In this document: positions 23,056 to 36,439 of the stretch, piece by piece
Numbering within the stretch: position 1 is the first letter of the stretch
Layout: every line of letters starts with the position of its first letter
NCBI RefSeq assembly: GCF_047511655.1
Contig: NC_133399.1
Span: 3,599,333-3,663,332 of the forward strand
Direction: 5' to 3'
Length of the DNA stretch: 64,000 bases
Source: Castor canadensis
Lineage: Eukaryota; Chordata; Mammalia; Rodentia; Castoridae
Notes under the pieces: model-generated
Seen by the model: only the letters and a program-made list of their open reading frames with translations
Told to the model about the DNA's origin: nothing
Databases searched by the model: none
Made by a program: the position numbers and the translations under genes

Positions 23056-23145
23056 CAAGGCTGGTGAAGTGGTCCAAGTTGTAGAGTTCCTGTCTAAAAA
23101 GTGTGAGCCCCTGAGTTCAATCTCCAGTACCACCAAAAGTAGCAA
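23056..23145 (+). repeat. ID-like SINE half
   Basis: 'gagcccctgagttcaatctc' and 'ccagtaccaccaaaa' mark the tRNA-like half; no left half is present. Confidence 0.7.
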
Positions 23146-23603
23146 ACCAGAAATCATGATGAAACACATGTTGCATATAACAGTAAAAATTTTCCTCATG
23201 AGAAAAAGAAAGCACCATAACAAATGGATAGAGATCTTTGAATTTATGAGCACTATGGCACAGTTTGCAAGGTAGTCAGGCTGCAAGATGGTAGAATAGT
23301 GAATTATCATACAAATGTTATCCTAATGAAAGCCTAATACACTCAGGTTTTTATTTGCATCCTCTTTAAGTAGTTGATCCCCTTTAAAAGTAGTCTTTTG
23401 ACTTCTTTGGACTTTCCTTCTCTTTGCTACCTCTGGACTCAGATTTTGAAAATGATAGACTTTGGAAGAGTGCTATTGCCTATGTTTAAAAATACTTATT
23501 ATGATTCTACTTTATAATTTGTACATCTCTTGAAACAGATATCTCTTCACTATTATGTCAGTTTATTACTGTGCAGTTTTCTATAATGAGTTCACAATTA
23601 CAA

Positions 23604-23815
23604 GGAACAAGTGGCTCTTACCTATAATCCTAGCTACTGAAGAGGCAGAGAGCAGGAGGATCACAGTTCAAAGCTGGCATGTGCAAATAACTTGTGAGAC
23701 ACTATCTTAAACAAACCCAATACAAAACAGAGCTGGCGGAGTGGCTCAAGTGATAGAGTGCTTGACCAGCAAGCATGAGGCCCTGAGGTCAATTACCTGC
23801 ACAGACAAAAAAAAG
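23604..23815 (+). repeat. Dimeric SINE, well preserved
   Basis: 'cctataatcctagctactga' and 'ggagtggctcaagtgataga', with 'aagcatgaggccctgaggtc' and a poly(A) tail. A good representative of the family. Confidence 0.85.
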
Positions 23816-24332
23816 AGTTCACTATCTAGTTTGCCTCACAGGGGAAAATAATGCTCCATTACAGTAACTGCATAAAAAGAGGAGCAGGAATACAGTGAAA
23901 GTTATTTTAAAAAAATAATGCAATAGAAATATGTATACAATAGAAATGGGAAAATGTAGAATAAAGTACGAAATGAAAATAAACAGAAAACAAACAATAA
24001 TGAAAGAATAAATGGAGAAGTTGAAAGGGAAAAAGAAGCAAAGTTAAAGACAACAGTAAGGATAAAGATGTGATAAAGACAAAACACATCTACTGTTGAG
24101 TACAGGAAACATATTATTCAACATTCAGTTGGGAAATTTTATCCATCCCATGAATCCATCCCAAGGCCAGTATGGACCTTCAAGGAAATTAGGATCATGG
24201 AGAGACATAGACCACTCATTCCAACTACAATGTGCTTTCAATTCTGACAGACGCCTTGTCTTTACTTGGCTTGCTCCTGGTAATCAATCTGTGTAGGTTA
24301 TGAGGCCCTTTACAGTGAATCTTTAGTCCTAA

Positions 24333-24545
24333 TTTGTCTTGGTGCTACTGGTTTTTGACCTAAGGGCCTCAGACTTGCTAGGTAGGCACTCTATCACTAG
24401 ATACACTCCACCAGTGCTCTTCTGTGCTGTTTTTTGTTTCTTTGTTTTTTGAGATAGGATTTTGGGAACTATATACCTGGGCTGGTTCCTGATCTGTGCC
24501 ACCATGTAGGTAGGATTATATTTATGAGCCACCAGCACCTGACTT
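24333..24545 (-). repeat. Dimeric SINE
   Basis: Antisense: 'cagacttgctaggtaggcac', then 'tgagataggattttgggaac' and 'tgagccaccagcacctgact'. Confidence 0.8.
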
Positions 24546-26770
24546 CAGTTCATGTTTTGCAAGTTTCTTCTCTCCATTCTCAGCACACCTCCATATATTT
24601 GCTCAAGCTCTCACTTCTGGTAGAATTGCTGTTGCAACATTGTTTGGGAAATGCTTCTTACCCTTCCAAGTCCCCCAGATAAAAAGCTGTGTCTTCAATC
24701 AATCTTGTCAACCTGTCAAACTTCCTCTTACATTGTCACACCATCTTGTTCTCTGTTATTTCCTTTGTCAATACTTATGTGCATGTGGTCATTTGATATG
24801 GAAATGTTGTAGATGTTAACAGTTAGCAATGTTGAAGGTCAAAGGGATTTTCTGCTCTTAGCTTCACCTGGCATAATTTGTGAAGATATTCTGTATACAG
24901 GTGTGACTGAGTGGTCAGAGAGACAGCATCAAGAGATGTTGATATCTAAAATGATATTTAAAGTGTATATAAGTGTGATTCAGGTGAAACAGGCATGTGA
25001 ATGAAAGAATTCTAGGTAGAAGTGATAGAAATTGCAAAGATTCAGGTTGACAGAGATATGCTATGTCTAGTGAATGTTCAATGAGCACTGGTCAGCTGAA
25101 AGAGACTTATGAAGGAATTCTAGGGCATAAAAGCAAACAGGTGGAAGGCAAGAACTTTCCATACTATGAAGTCCACTTGAAGAGTTTGTTCTGAGGGCAG
25201 TGGGAATCCCTAAATAGTTTTGCACAAAGAAACTACATATTATTACAACCTATGAGCATATTCAGATATAAAAGTCATTGGGCCACACTTCTTTACCAGG
25301 ATAATCACTGTACTTGGAGCTTCAGGTTCTCTTCTCACCAGGTAACAAGGTTTTGAACTGGAGACTAATTCCTATGAAACTTTGTCATCTTTTTGCTTTG
25401 CCATCCTTTCTGGATTCCTGTCACCTCTTTCTTTATTCCCTATGTTTTTTCCTCTCTTTATCTCCTTGGAATGTAGGTTCTCACCTGTTACTATGACTTT
25501 CTCTTCTCATAACTGTATCTTACCAAAAAAATTCTATCCATTCCTTTACAACATACTTGCTCATTAACAATTGACCCAAAAAATAAACTTGTGAACTAAA
25601 TAGCAGTTTCTCTGTTTCACTCTCCCTAGTATGTTGCAATGTTACTAATATTCATAGACCAGGTAGAAATGAACAAAGCAACACTGATCACACTAGTAGA
25701 TACCCCAACACCCAGTCACCAGAGGTCAAAGTGCATGCTGGCCACAAAGCAGGAAAAGATGTTTTAAAGTATCTGTAAGAAAACAAGATATAGAAGGTAA
25801 ATACTTGTATGTTGCTAACAATGCATATTGTTAAGGTCACCAGCAGAAGTTGTGATAGGATGTTTAAACTGATGGTAATCTGGCATAAAAAGCAAAAAGA
25901 CATTCAAAGGCATACTCCTCATACAACTGAAGGGTCAGTAAAACCAGACCAGGCTACTTGTATGGGTAACAAGTATCTTAAGGAATTAAGGGAAGCAGCT
26001 TGCCTAGGGAGCTTAGCAGGGAAGCACTGGAGCAGAGGTGGGCTGTTAGAGACTCCTGGGAGCTCTTAGCCTTTTGTAGTCTTCTCTCCATATTATGCAA
26101 GCAGGAAAGAAGCATTGAAAGTAATACATGCTCATCATCAGAAAAAAATAGAATCACATACTTGAACTCCAGATTTCTGAAGACACCCCCATACACATAA
26201 GAAAAGAGACAAGAAATATAAAGTCAAAAACTCTTTCAGACTCAGAGAATTAAGATGAAAATACAATACATTGTGTCTAAATTGAAGGAAAAGAGGCACA
26301 CCAGAGAAGCATTACCTTCTTTCAGCAGAAATCCAGAGAAAAGATCACAAAAGCCAATGTGTCCCTGAATAAAGACTGAAGGCAAACAGAAATCAAGTTT
26401 GAAAGGCAAAATTTACAGGGAACTGGCTGTAGCAAAATCTGCTACTTTCATCTATTAAAACCCCTACCAGGATCTCTCAGTGACATTCAGAGAAGAATCC
26501 CTGCTGCTTTGATAGTAGGGATTTCATAGTAAAGTATCAAGTTGGAAATGTAAGATTTTTACATAGGTTCTGTCTTGGGGAGGAATCTATTTCCCAAAGT
26601 CATTGCATTGGAAATTCCCACAGTCAAAATTTCATGAGGAGGTGACAAACATATTCCAATATCACTATATCAACAATAGATAAAAGAATCACATTTTGTC
26701 CTATCTGTCTTTCTGTAATTAACATGTCATCTTTCCACAATGAAAAAAAAATCACAAGAAATCACCAAGT
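24546..26770. other. Unassigned sequence
   Basis: A 2.2-kb stretch without recognised gene, SINE or duplicon. Short open frames here (for example 25809-26069 and 25314-25496) show no known domain. Confidence 0.5.
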
Positions 26771-26772
26771 TG

Positions 26773-26996
26773 AGTGCTCCCTGTGGTTCACACCTGTAAT
26801 CCTAGCTACTCAGGAGGCAGAGATCAGGAAGATGCAGGTTCAAAGCCAGGCCTAGCAAATAGATCTTGAGACCCTATCTCAAGAAAACTCATCACAAAAA
26901 AGGACTAGTGGAGTCACTCAAGTCATAAGAGCACAAGTCTAGCAAGTGTGAAGTCCTGACTTCAAATCCCAGTACAGGAAAGAAACCAAAAAAGAC
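26773..26996 (+). repeat. Dimeric SINE, shared
   Basis: 'cctgtaatcctagctactca' then 'gagtcactcaagtcataaga'. Counterpart of 8946-9165. Confidence 0.8.
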
Positions 26997-27007
26997 CACA
27001 AAGATTC

Positions 27008-27230
27008 TAGCACTTGTCTCTAAATGGTCTCTAAACCTAGATAACGGGGATACTGAGATGACAAAGGTAACAGTCAAGATCAGCTCAGAAAAATAGTTTA
27101 TAAGACCTGATCTCCAAAATAATTAAAGCAAAATAGACTGGAGCTATGGTTAAAGTGGTTGAGCACCTTCTCTGCAAATGCAAAGCTCTAAGTTCAACTT
27201 CAGTCCCCAAAAATAAAACCAGCAAAGAAA
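27008..27230 (+). repeat. Second shared dimeric SINE
   Basis: Counterpart of 9178-9390 ('gagcaccttctctgcaaatg'). The adjacent pair is conserved in three places. Confidence 0.7.
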
Positions 27231-27239
27231 TAAACATGA

Positions 27240-27830
27240 CCAAATGAACACAGGAGAAACATTACTTAACCAATCTCCATATCGCTCCACCTTCAAATTC
27301 CTTCTTCTGTTTTCTCCTGTCTTTGAGAGTCAATCCTATTTCTGCATTGAGATTACAAGGGGCGTTCCCCCTAGGATAATAACTTTAAGGTCATGGTCTA
27401 AGTTAATCAGCATTTCATGATAAGACAATGTTCTAAAACAACCTGTGGACAATTCACTGTTACATTAGGAAGGGCAAAAAGTGTCCCCTCCACTCAGAAA
27501 CCAACCACGTGCACGTGGGGATCTGCATTTCCAGTAAGCCTGGCAATGTGCGGGATTCATGGAAATTCAGGGACTTACTGGCAGCGTTGAGAAGCACTGG
27601 ATTGAGGGGACAGGGCATAGAGTATAGCCCATGCTTCCACTGAACCTGAAGGACTCAAAGGGAAGCCAGGAAGCAGTAAGGAGTTATGGAGACACTGCAC
27701 AGGAACGCCCTGTCCCTGCACAAATTCCATAAATACTCAGGAGTCTCCCCAGCCACCTAAGTCGGTGGGACAGGGACTCACAGGCAGAGTCTCCTAGCTG
27801 GGCTGTGTACTGGGATGATGTCACCTCAAG
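27240..27830 (+). repeat. Duplicon 'B', copy 2 (truncated)
   Basis: Same orientation as 9430-10030. Landmarks are 'ccaaccacgtgcacgtggg', 'gggattcatggaaattcagg' and 'tgcttccactgaacctgaag'. It stops near 27830, before the exon-1-like sequence, so this copy has lost its first exon. Confidence 0.75.
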
Positions 27831-28291
27831 CTTTTCTACCCTCTTCCTGTGAAAAAATACCTCCCTTCTACAGCTAAATATTGATGAGAGAGAAAACCTC
27901 ACTTCAGACTCTTGAAGGTGTTAACTGTAAAAAATCTGTAAATGCATAATGCAGTTTAAATGTTGCTTTCCAAAAAGCCTGACATTCACTGATTTTTCTC
28001 CATATGTAAATTGCTTGATCTTACTCAAGGATTACAAGTCGGAGACAGAGGTGAGGTGCAAAGTTCAAAGGACACTGTTGATTGATGATTTTCCTTGCAG
28101 TCTGATAAGCTTTTGCTTTCTTGTAATTTATGACACTGCTTATGTTCATTCCTATTAAAGACTTTTATATCTTTATGGGCAACTGACTGCTTTATCATCA
28201 TGCATTCCTAATGTCTCTTATAATATCCCTTAATCTAATGCTGACTTGTCTTTACTTAACCTGTGCCCCAGTTTACATTTTGAGTACATTT

Positions 28292-28480
28292 GCTTCGCAG
28301 TACTGGGGTTTGAACTCTGGGTTTCACTCTTGCTAGGCAGACACTACCAATTTAGTCTCTGCACCAGCCCTTTTATGTGTTGGGTGTTTTTGAGAAAGGG
28401 TCTGGTAAACTGAATTGTATCCTACTAATCCCTGCACTCAAAGTAGCTAAGATTACAGGTGGGAGCACCAGTCCCTGGCT
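28292..28480 (-). repeat. Dimeric SINE
   Basis: Antisense: 'agtactggggtttgaactct', 'cttgctaggcagacactacc' and 'aagattacaggtgggagcac'. Confidence 0.8.
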
Positions 28481-28489
28481 CTAACTTCT

Positions 28490-29545
28490 TGTTTTAAATG
28501 TGCTTTCCCTGTATTGCATTTTGTTTTCACTGTTAGTATATCAAATATACTTTTTTCCTATTTTTTATTTTTTACTTTCTAAACTTTGTAATGGATATTT
28601 GAAGTTTTTTTTTTTAATGCACTTTCCTTCACTTGTCTCCTCTGTGTGTGTTTGTTCATGTGTGTGTATGCATTACTATGGATTTAGCCCAAGGCCTAAA
28701 ATTGCTAGGCAGCTTCCTAGTGGTGTGCTACATCCATAAGACTTTTTATTTTGAAACATAATCTCACTAAATGGCCGTGGCTGTCATCCAATTGATAATC
28801 TCTGTGCAACATCCTCCCCTATAGGTGAGCACCACAACGGAGTCATCTACTTTTTACTGATTCTGACATTTGAACTCAGGCCTAGCACTTCCTAGACAGG
28901 CACACCAAAGGCCTGATATCCACTTTCAAACAACATTACATGGGATCAGGGTCAATACAGATATCTTGGAATGCTCAAGTCCTCCCTCCCATCTCATATT
29001 TAGTTGCTCTCATTCACCATTTCCTTCTCAGCAACTGTAAGGACCCAGTATAATGTTGAAATTTTTCATTTTGGACATTTATGTGTGACAACAAATGTGA
29101 ATAATTGATTTTTGAGTCAGGAGGCATGGCTTAAGTGTTAGATCATGTGACCAGCAAATATAAATCCCTAACTTCAAACACCAGTGTGCCTAAGAGAGTG
29201 TGTCTTCATTTTATTCTTTTTAGCACTCTCTTTGTGTGTTCTTCATTTCTAACCACTTTTTCCTTCTCTTGAATCACTCATTGCAATTTTTGCAATGCTG
29301 TTGTCCATGTTATATAGTCTGTAAATATTACTCAATTTTCATTCTCTTGTTCCAAACGAATAATATCAATTTTTTTAGGAAGAAGTGAGAAACCACATAG
29401 AGCTGCCTAAAAAGAAGAGTTTCAAACTCCAAGTCATCTCTTAACTGTGAGGAGAAGGTGTGTAGTAGAGGTATGGCTCAAACAATAGAGCACCAGTTTT
29501 ACAAATGCAAAGCCCCAAGTTCAAACCCCAACCTCACCAAAAAGA
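28490..29545 (+). repeat. Duplicon 'C', copy 2
   Basis: Matches 1345-2480 (+) and 36440-37520 (reverse complement). Landmarks are 'gtgctttccctgtattgcat', 'tatcttggaatgctcaag' and 'gttttacaaatgcaaagccc'. Includes old antisense SINE pieces at 28740-28920 and sense ID-like halves at 29115-29200 and 29458-29545. Confidence 0.65.
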
Positions 29546-29744
29546 TGAAATATGTCTTTTTTGGTAGTATTAAAGAAATACTGAAGAGAATCAATTATAA
29601 GATGATTTTGTAAAGGATAGCAAAAAATGAAATGCCTGAAATCATAATCCTTCATGAAACGCAAAAACAGGGTGTTTATTTGTGTAAACTTTGATGATAG
29701 TGCACCAAGGATAAGATTATCACACAGAAATATCACATTCTGTG

Positions 29745-30062
29745 CTGGATATTGGTGGCTCATGCCTGTCATCTCATCTACTCAAGAGACGAAGATTGGG
29801 ATGATCATGGTTTGAGACCAACCTGGTCAAAAAGTTAATGACACCTCATGTCAGTCACTCACTCTGTATGGTGGTATGTGCTTATAATTCCAGCAACATG
29901 GGAGGCATCAGCAGAAGGATTATTGTCTGAGGCAGCCATGGGCAAAAAAGTAACTAAAATAGTGCTGAAGATCATGGAGCCTGACTCAAATGTTAGAGCC
30001 TGGCTAAGGAAGTACAAGTCTCTGTGTTTAACCATGTTACTCCCAAAAATAAATAAATAAAA
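29745..30062 (+). repeat. Diverged SINE cluster
   Basis: Two left halves ('ggctcatgcctgtcatctca' and 'tgtgcttataattccagcaa') followed by a degraded right half and an AATAAATAAATAAA-type tail. It corresponds to 2605-2825. Confidence 0.6.
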
Positions 30063-30072
30063 GAAATTCCAT

Positions 30073-30250
30073 ATTGTGAATGGACAGAAAATCTATGTTT
30101 GAAAGCAGTGAGGGAAAATATTCACTCATCCCACTTCTTTTTTTACATGAAAGAGCTTCATTCTGACTCTCATGTTAGTGCACAGTGTATAGAACATTCA
30201 TTTGAAAACTATGCAACGTCACCTGAACACAATATACCTAGTAGATCAGA
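30073..30250 (+). pseudogene. Possible HNRNPA1/zinc-finger debris
   Basis: 30073-30095 ('attgtgaatggacagaaaat') sits where the HNRNPA1-like pseudogene begins in the sister copy at 2833. 30110-30150 reads 'GKIFTHPTSF', resembling a decayed finger. Both matches are short and uncertain. Confidence 0.3.
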
Positions 30251-32339
30251 ATGGAGTGAATGTCAACATCAGGAGGCCTGAAGAAAGTGGGTTTGAATTT
30301 GTTAGTCTTGGGACATGAAAAATGTGGTTTTATATTTATTGTAGAAAATGAAAGTACCAAGGAATGCACCTTCAGAATGGACATGATTTAGGGAACTACA
30401 AGACAATTCAAATTACCCTGAAAGATCCAAGTGCCACTAAAAACCAGGTTAATTTTATTTTAACTATAAAATGTGTGACTAACAGAAAAGTAGACTGTTA
30501 CCTTAAAATTTTTGTGAGGACCATCAACCTGCCGTATTTTGTACTTAGAAAGAAGTATTGTATATTATTTTTATACAATATACATTGTTATAACAATGGT
30601 TAGTTTTGTCTTAATGTCTTAATACTTTTGACACTTGATTGTACATATCAATACTTACAGAACTGTCATAGACCTGTTCCATAGTAATACATTTAGGATA
30701 CATTGAGTTTATGGATGATTCTGTTGTACTTTTGTCGTGCATGTATTTTTTTACATATATATGGCAAGTAGGTATGTAAAAAGATGATGTTACAGACAGA
30801 AAAGACAACACAATGAAGAGATTATTGCATGATATAAATCTTTGCGTACCTTATTTTAAAATTATTTGCCCTGAAGTTTTACAAACTACTATGTAAATTT
30901 GAAAATTCCTATGGTGTGTTCATAATAGGGTGACAACCCCTGAGACCCTAACAGCTGTATGGCCACGATTGACATGAAATCACCTTCAGCTTATGAATTA
31001 AGTGCATGAGATCTGAAGCACAATATTTACCCAGAAGATATATTAATTTGAGACTACATGGACTTTGTTGGAAGAAACCATGCACCAGTGTTTTGAGGAG
31101 GTAGATTGTTGGATCAAGAAAGATTGCAGTAAGAAGACCAGTCCACTGGATCCTAGTCAGAGTAATTCCAACTCTCAGAAATGCAACACTTAGGTCTTCT
31201 TATAATGAGGCTGAAGCCAAGAAGGCAAGTGGGACTCAAGTGAGAGAATGCTTGCCTTGTTACTGAGAAGCCCTGAGATCAAACCCAGTACCAACCAATA
31301 AATAAATAAGTAAATAATTAAAGCCATACTTTCCTGAGACCAGGAGTCACTCCTATAAGTGCAAATACTCCATATTCTCATATATGTTTTCCCAAAAATA
31401 GTTTTATCTCTGCCTGAGTTCTCTGAGTCTGTAATCACTTATTTCACTGCAGTGTGTCATTGTAAGGTCAGAGTTGCATTAATTCTACTGTAGACATAGA
31501 GCATAAAACATAGGGTTTTATGATCTGGGGTGTCATGCTATAGGGTGTCATTGCTCTCTGTAAGTTGTTTGCTACTCTCTCTGAAAACTCTGATAAACTT
31601 AGTTACTCATCAGACTGTACTTGGTGGAGTCCTTCCTTACTGTTGGTGCTATCACAATTCAGAGGCATACATTTCTTTTATCTCTCCTTGGAAATTTATA
31701 TAACACCTGTTTTCCAAAGGATTACACTGTGCAATTTTAGTTTACATTGGCATGAATGTAAATGGAAAATTCCTGAATATCAAATTTTGAACGTTCTATG
31801 CCGATAATGTCACAAAGTGTGGCACCATCATTTACCTCACTTCATAACATCACTTGAATGCTGCCTGGTGGTACTGTGTGGGATAGTGAAGAACAGGGAA
31901 ATGGGACACAAATGCTTTTTTAGGAAGCAATGTTTATTAACATGCTAGCAATGACTCAATGGATTCACACCCCTGAGGACAAAGGGGCCTTTCCTTATAC
32001 ACCATTCTAGACAGGTTAAAGAAGCAAGAAATAAAGTTTAATCCGTATATGGTTACATACTATCTCATAGGCTGGCATTTCCTCAGTGCTAAGTGACCTT
32101 CATGTTCAGATTCTCTAAGTTTCATCTCCCTGCCTTCTCCTCCTCCCTGCTACATTGTCACAACACAGACTTGCCTGCTTCTTTTCTCTGGCCCTCCTAA
32201 CTGCTTCAATATATCATCAAAGATGAAGAAGAGTGAATACAGTAAAATGTGATATATTGAAAGAGATTGACAACATATGCACAAACCTTTATTAGCATAA
32301 GTTTTTATCCTGTATTTGTTGCACTGATCTTTAGTTGAT
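30251..32339. other. Unassigned central region, one ID-like SINE
   Basis: No gene recognised. An ID-like half with an AATAAATAAATAAG-type tail lies at about 31225-31320. This stretch is near the centre of the inverted arrangement and I found no paralogue of it in the window. Confidence 0.45.
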
Positions 32340-32512
32340 GGGCACTAGTGACCCAAAGCCTGTACTCCTAGCTACTCCAGAGGCCAAGATCGGGGGGATC
32401 ACAGTTGGAATCCAACCCAAGCAAATAGTTCACAAGACCCTATCTTGAAAAAACCCACCATTAAAAAAGGTTGATGGAGTGACTTAAGGTGAATGCCCTG
32501 AGATCAAACACC

Positions 32513-32516
<4 letters not shown>
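32340..32516 (+). repeat. Dimeric SINE, shortened right half
   Basis: 'cctgtactcctagctactcc' and 'agaccctatcttgaaaaaac'. The right half jumps to 'gccctgagatcaaacaccag'. An internally deleted form resembling the one at 54378-54575. Confidence 0.75.

Positions 32517-32549
<33 letters not shown>
32517..32549. repeat. (CA)n microsatellite
   Basis: About 16 AC units forming the tail of the SINE before it. Confidence 0.95.
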
Positions 32550-32553
<4 letters not shown>

Positions 32554-33900
32554 AGAGGGTGAGTACAGTTTAATATATATTTAGAGATATGGAGTCCATT
32601 CACAAACTTTTAAGTGTTTTAGTATAATAGTTATGTTTCATCATTATGTGTTGGTTCTAAATTGTTAATGCACATAATTTTTAAAAATACTATCATAGAT
32701 ATGTATACATGAAAACAGTATTTATAGGGTTAAGTATGACCCACTCTTTCAGGAATTCACTAGCATGTCTTTGGAATATATCACCCTACTTAAGAAGGTT
32801 TTGTGGCATTTACTTGCAATTTGAATACATAAAGGCACATCACTCTTGTCAGACTATCTGCCATACTGACCAGGACAGGGTAAAAGGGTAGAATTTGATG
32901 GAAGAGACAGCCAGGGCTGTGGAATTTGCAGTGAAGATGTGGAAAATGTATATTGTTCAAAAGAAACATCTTCCATTCCCAAAATAAATTGTGTTGATTC
33001 AGGGACCTTTTTGACTTTTCCCCCAGGTATGTATTCCCTGTCCCCTACCTTGAAGTCCATGCACTAAAGACATCCCTATTCAGCCCAGTCTCCCTGGAAA
33101 TGAGGGCTTCTCAGCAGGGCCAGTGGCTAAAGTCTCCCTGGGGAAAGTGAGTGGCAGACAGCTTTTGCTGTGTACAGGAGGAGGCAGTGGAGTCCACATT
33201 CCTGAATGACTCAGAGTCTCTGCTGACCCCTGCAGACTCTGGAGCCAATCATTTCTCTTCCAGGGTGTGCTTGTAGAGTTCATGGTGATGCCCTGTGCAG
33301 AAGAGCACAAAAAAGATGAATCACAGAGCTAAAGTTCAAGGTGACCCTTGGTCTGATCCCTCCACCTTTCTACTGGTAACATCAGACAGTATCAAGTATC
33401 AGAGACTCTGCCATTTTTGACCACTTCTTGGAAGGCAGAAAACTGGAGAGTGAGCATGGGAGAGAAGGTGCAAGAACATAATGTGTAGAGTCACACAGCC
33501 TGAGGTGAGGGTGGAGCGCTGATGAGAAGACAGTCCTCCAGCTTGGGAGGCTCCTTGAGCCCTTTGCCCATTCTCTGTGCCTTCTAATTTGGCCTGCCTA
33601 TGGCTGACTTCAGCTGCTCTCCCAGTGATTTTTCTTCTGGTGGTGATCCTAGAGTTGAGGGAATATTAGGATGTGTTGAGAGAGATCTTCTGATGTCATG
33701 GCATGAATTAGGCAGTAGATTTAGTAACATTCAGTGGGTGGATGCCAAGGGTACTGCTAAACATCATGCAGTGCTCAGCATGTCCCCCACAACAAGGAAA
33801 TATGCACCCTCAAATGTTACTAGTGCTGAAGTTGAGAACGCTCATAGGCCCACCTTGCCTGTGCTGCTGTGACTCTGCTTATCGTAGACCATACAGTATG
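32550..33900. other. Unassigned sequence
   Basis: No recognised gene or repeat. 32950-33310 is comparatively GC-rich, with minus-strand frames at 32854-33060 and 33080-33310, but none shows a known motif. Confidence 0.45.
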
Positions 33901-33904
33901 AATG

Positions 33905-34080
33905 TGTGTGTATTTTTTGGTATTGAGATAGAACTCAGGGTCTTTGGCAGGGTAAGCAAGCACTGTATCACTGAGTTATAGTCTCAGCCTCATGTACCTG
34001 TATGTTTAAGGTACGGATTGACTATAAAATCCTGTTGTCCTTGAACTCACAATCCTTCTGCCTCTGTTTCTCAGGTACTT
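33905..34080 (-). repeat. Antisense SINE
   Basis: 'agatagaactcagggtcttt' followed by a B1-like part ('ttgaactcacaatccttctg'). Confidence 0.65.
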
Positions 34081-34239
34081 CCAGGGGTTAATATGCAAAG
34101 CAGAAGAAAAATTTTGATGTCATGGATGAAATGCAGGGTATGTGTATACTAGGCTTGTGCTCTTCCACTGATCGCCTAACCCTGTCCTCATATACATAGA
34201 TTTTCAATGTACCCAAATGGAATTATATGAGTGTTCATT

Positions 34240-34460
34240 CAATTTTTTTGTGATACTCAGGTTTGAACTCAGGGCCTCATGCTTGGTATGCAGTTGCTCT
34301 ACAACATGAGCTCTCTGTCAGCCCTGTTTTTATGTTGGGTATTTTTGAGAAAATATGTCAGGATGTATTTGCCTGGGACTGACTTTGAACTGCTGATCTT
34401 GCTGTTCTTTGCCTCCTGAGTAAATACTATGACATAGGAATCCATTCCCACCTGGACAAA
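34240..34460 (-). repeat. Dimeric SINE
   Basis: Antisense: 'gaactcagggcctcatgctt', 'tatttttgagaaaatatgtc', then a degraded left half. Confidence 0.75.
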
Positions 34461-35615
34461 TTTTTGTTTTACTTACTAAAATTCTTTTCAATATTAATTT
34501 AATTTTTTTTGTGGACATTTAATTTCTGTCAGGGCCTCCCTTGTTTGCTTTTACTACATTACACTTGCCTTCCCCCCAATCATGTTCCTGTAAACTCCTC
34601 CACTAGCATTGTTGAAATAATTGCCATGAGACTTATCCTTTTATATACTTACTCACACATATGTATGCCATTATATACAGTGTGAAAATGTAAATTCTTA
34701 TCACCTACCATTTAGTGTTCTACCATAATTGGATGTTTACTTAGGCCTCTAGTATTACCAATTCTGTGCATTTCTTAATGGAGCAAATGTCACTGATATG
34801 TTGTGCTATTCTAATGCTGGTATGTGCAATAGCTGATAAGGGAAATGATGAAGGAGCATGAACTCTAACTTCAAATCCCAATCTCACCAAAGGTTTTCTT
34901 TGAACACTAAGTAAAAAATCAAGGTGGCAGACAGACAGTGATGATAAGGTTTGACTCAAAAACCTCATCAGCCAACTGAGTTCAAATATTGTCATAGAGT
35001 TTACCAATCTTTTCATGAGTAAATGGAATAGTCACAAAGATACACCATGTTCAGAGCTATATATTGCATGCACTTTAACTAATGTAAATTTATAGAAAGC
35101 AATGGCTGGGATGAACTGAGGAGTATTGACACTGTGAAGCTGCAGAGTAATTGAGAACAGATGAACCACATGTGCCATGAGGTTGAGCGTTCTCTCCTTT
35201 CTGAGGTTGTAAGTCTGGTTATCAGGGAATTGTTTTCTCCACAGCGCTTTTGTTTGATGTAGATAGATATTCTGGAGGAAGACCATATTACCTACACATG
35301 GAAAAAAAATCAAAGAATGTCAGGGGTTTGCAAGACAACATTAAATGGACTTAGGCATTTACAGTTATTTAATGTTACCATCTTAAATTTTCTAAAGTGA
35401 AATATTCTCTCTGATCAATTTTTTGAAGAAAAGGGGAGAGGTTTTCTTTTGCTTTTCAATAGAAGTGATTAAAAGGGCTTGATGGATTCTATGAGATAAT
35501 TCCTTAGGTTGCCGTAATATCAGTAGGCACTGATCCTCTTTAGGGATCCCTTTCAGGAATCACTCTAGTCATCATTTTGGAAATCTATTTAAACTCATGA
35601 AAGTGTGTTTTATTT
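34461..35615. other. Unassigned; unexplained ORF
   Basis: A minus-strand frame at 35032-35313 (93 codons) has a balanced residue composition and is preceded by a splice-like context, but I do not recognise it. 34740-35016 overlaps SINE-like sequence. No duplicon was assigned. Confidence 0.35.
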
Positions 35616-35619
35616 ATCA

Positions 35620-35990
35620 TCTTGTGTGACTCAGAATCTTGGTTATCAATGATATAGAGAATAGAATCTATGTTTCCTTGTTTTTCTTTATTTTTTTCAT
35701 TAGACAAGAAGGGATTTTATTAGCAGACTGCCCAGAAACATAGATGATGGCACCCCTTGCTCACTGACCACCCTGGAGCACTGTGTCAAGCAGGGAAAAC
35801 CCTGAGGCTGTTCCAGAAAAACCTCTACTGATCCACACATGTCCACTCCACTACCACCACCCAACTGCCCACCAGTAGCTGAAGTCTGTGACAAGGTCCC
35901 AAGGAAAACATCCTTCCCTGTTTTGCTCTGTCCTGAGAGGTTCTGTCATGCATTGTTGACCATAGACATGGGCATTTGGAGCTCAAGCCA
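35620..35990 (+). repeat. Duplicon matching 15.2-15.75 kb, inverted
   Basis: Its reverse complement runs in the same order as 15166-15740, including the AATAAA-like end ('aataaaatcccttcttgtc' on the minus strand). Another inverted pair linking the left and right halves of the window. Confidence 0.65.
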
Positions 35991-36129
35991 GGCTCCCAAG
36001 TTATTCAGTGCTATTTTAGTTATTTTTCATGTAAGTTCTCCCATGTTGACTATGGATGCTTCATACTCTAATCTTTCCACAGAAAACTCCCATGTAGGTG
36101 GCATTATTTGCAAATACCACCATACAGAG

Positions 36130-36245
36130 TTATTGTCTGAGATGATGTTGGATTATATTTTTGCCCAGGTTGGTCTCAAGCCATGATCCTACCAATCGTT
36201 GTATCCTGAGTAGATGACTTGACAGGCCTGAGCCACTACAAACCA
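36130..36245 (-). repeat. SINE left monomer
   Basis: Antisense B1-like half: 'tttgcccaggttggtctcaa' and 'gacaggcctgagccactaca'. Confidence 0.65.
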
Positions 36246-36439
36246 GCACACACTATGATATTTCTTAATTACAATTTTATCCTTGGAGTCATGATAATCA
36301 AATTTACAAAAAAAATCCCTTTTTTTACATTGCATCTAGAATTGTGATTTCAGGCACTTCGTTTTTGTCAAACTTTTCAAAAATCATCTCATAATTGATA
36401 ATTTTCAGTATCTTCCTTAATGCTACCAAAAAAATGTAT

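Noticed and set aside
32517..32549. Short repeats considered as a CRISPR-like or regulatory array
   Set aside because: Simple CA microsatellite at a SINE tail; nothing in the window is prokaryotic.
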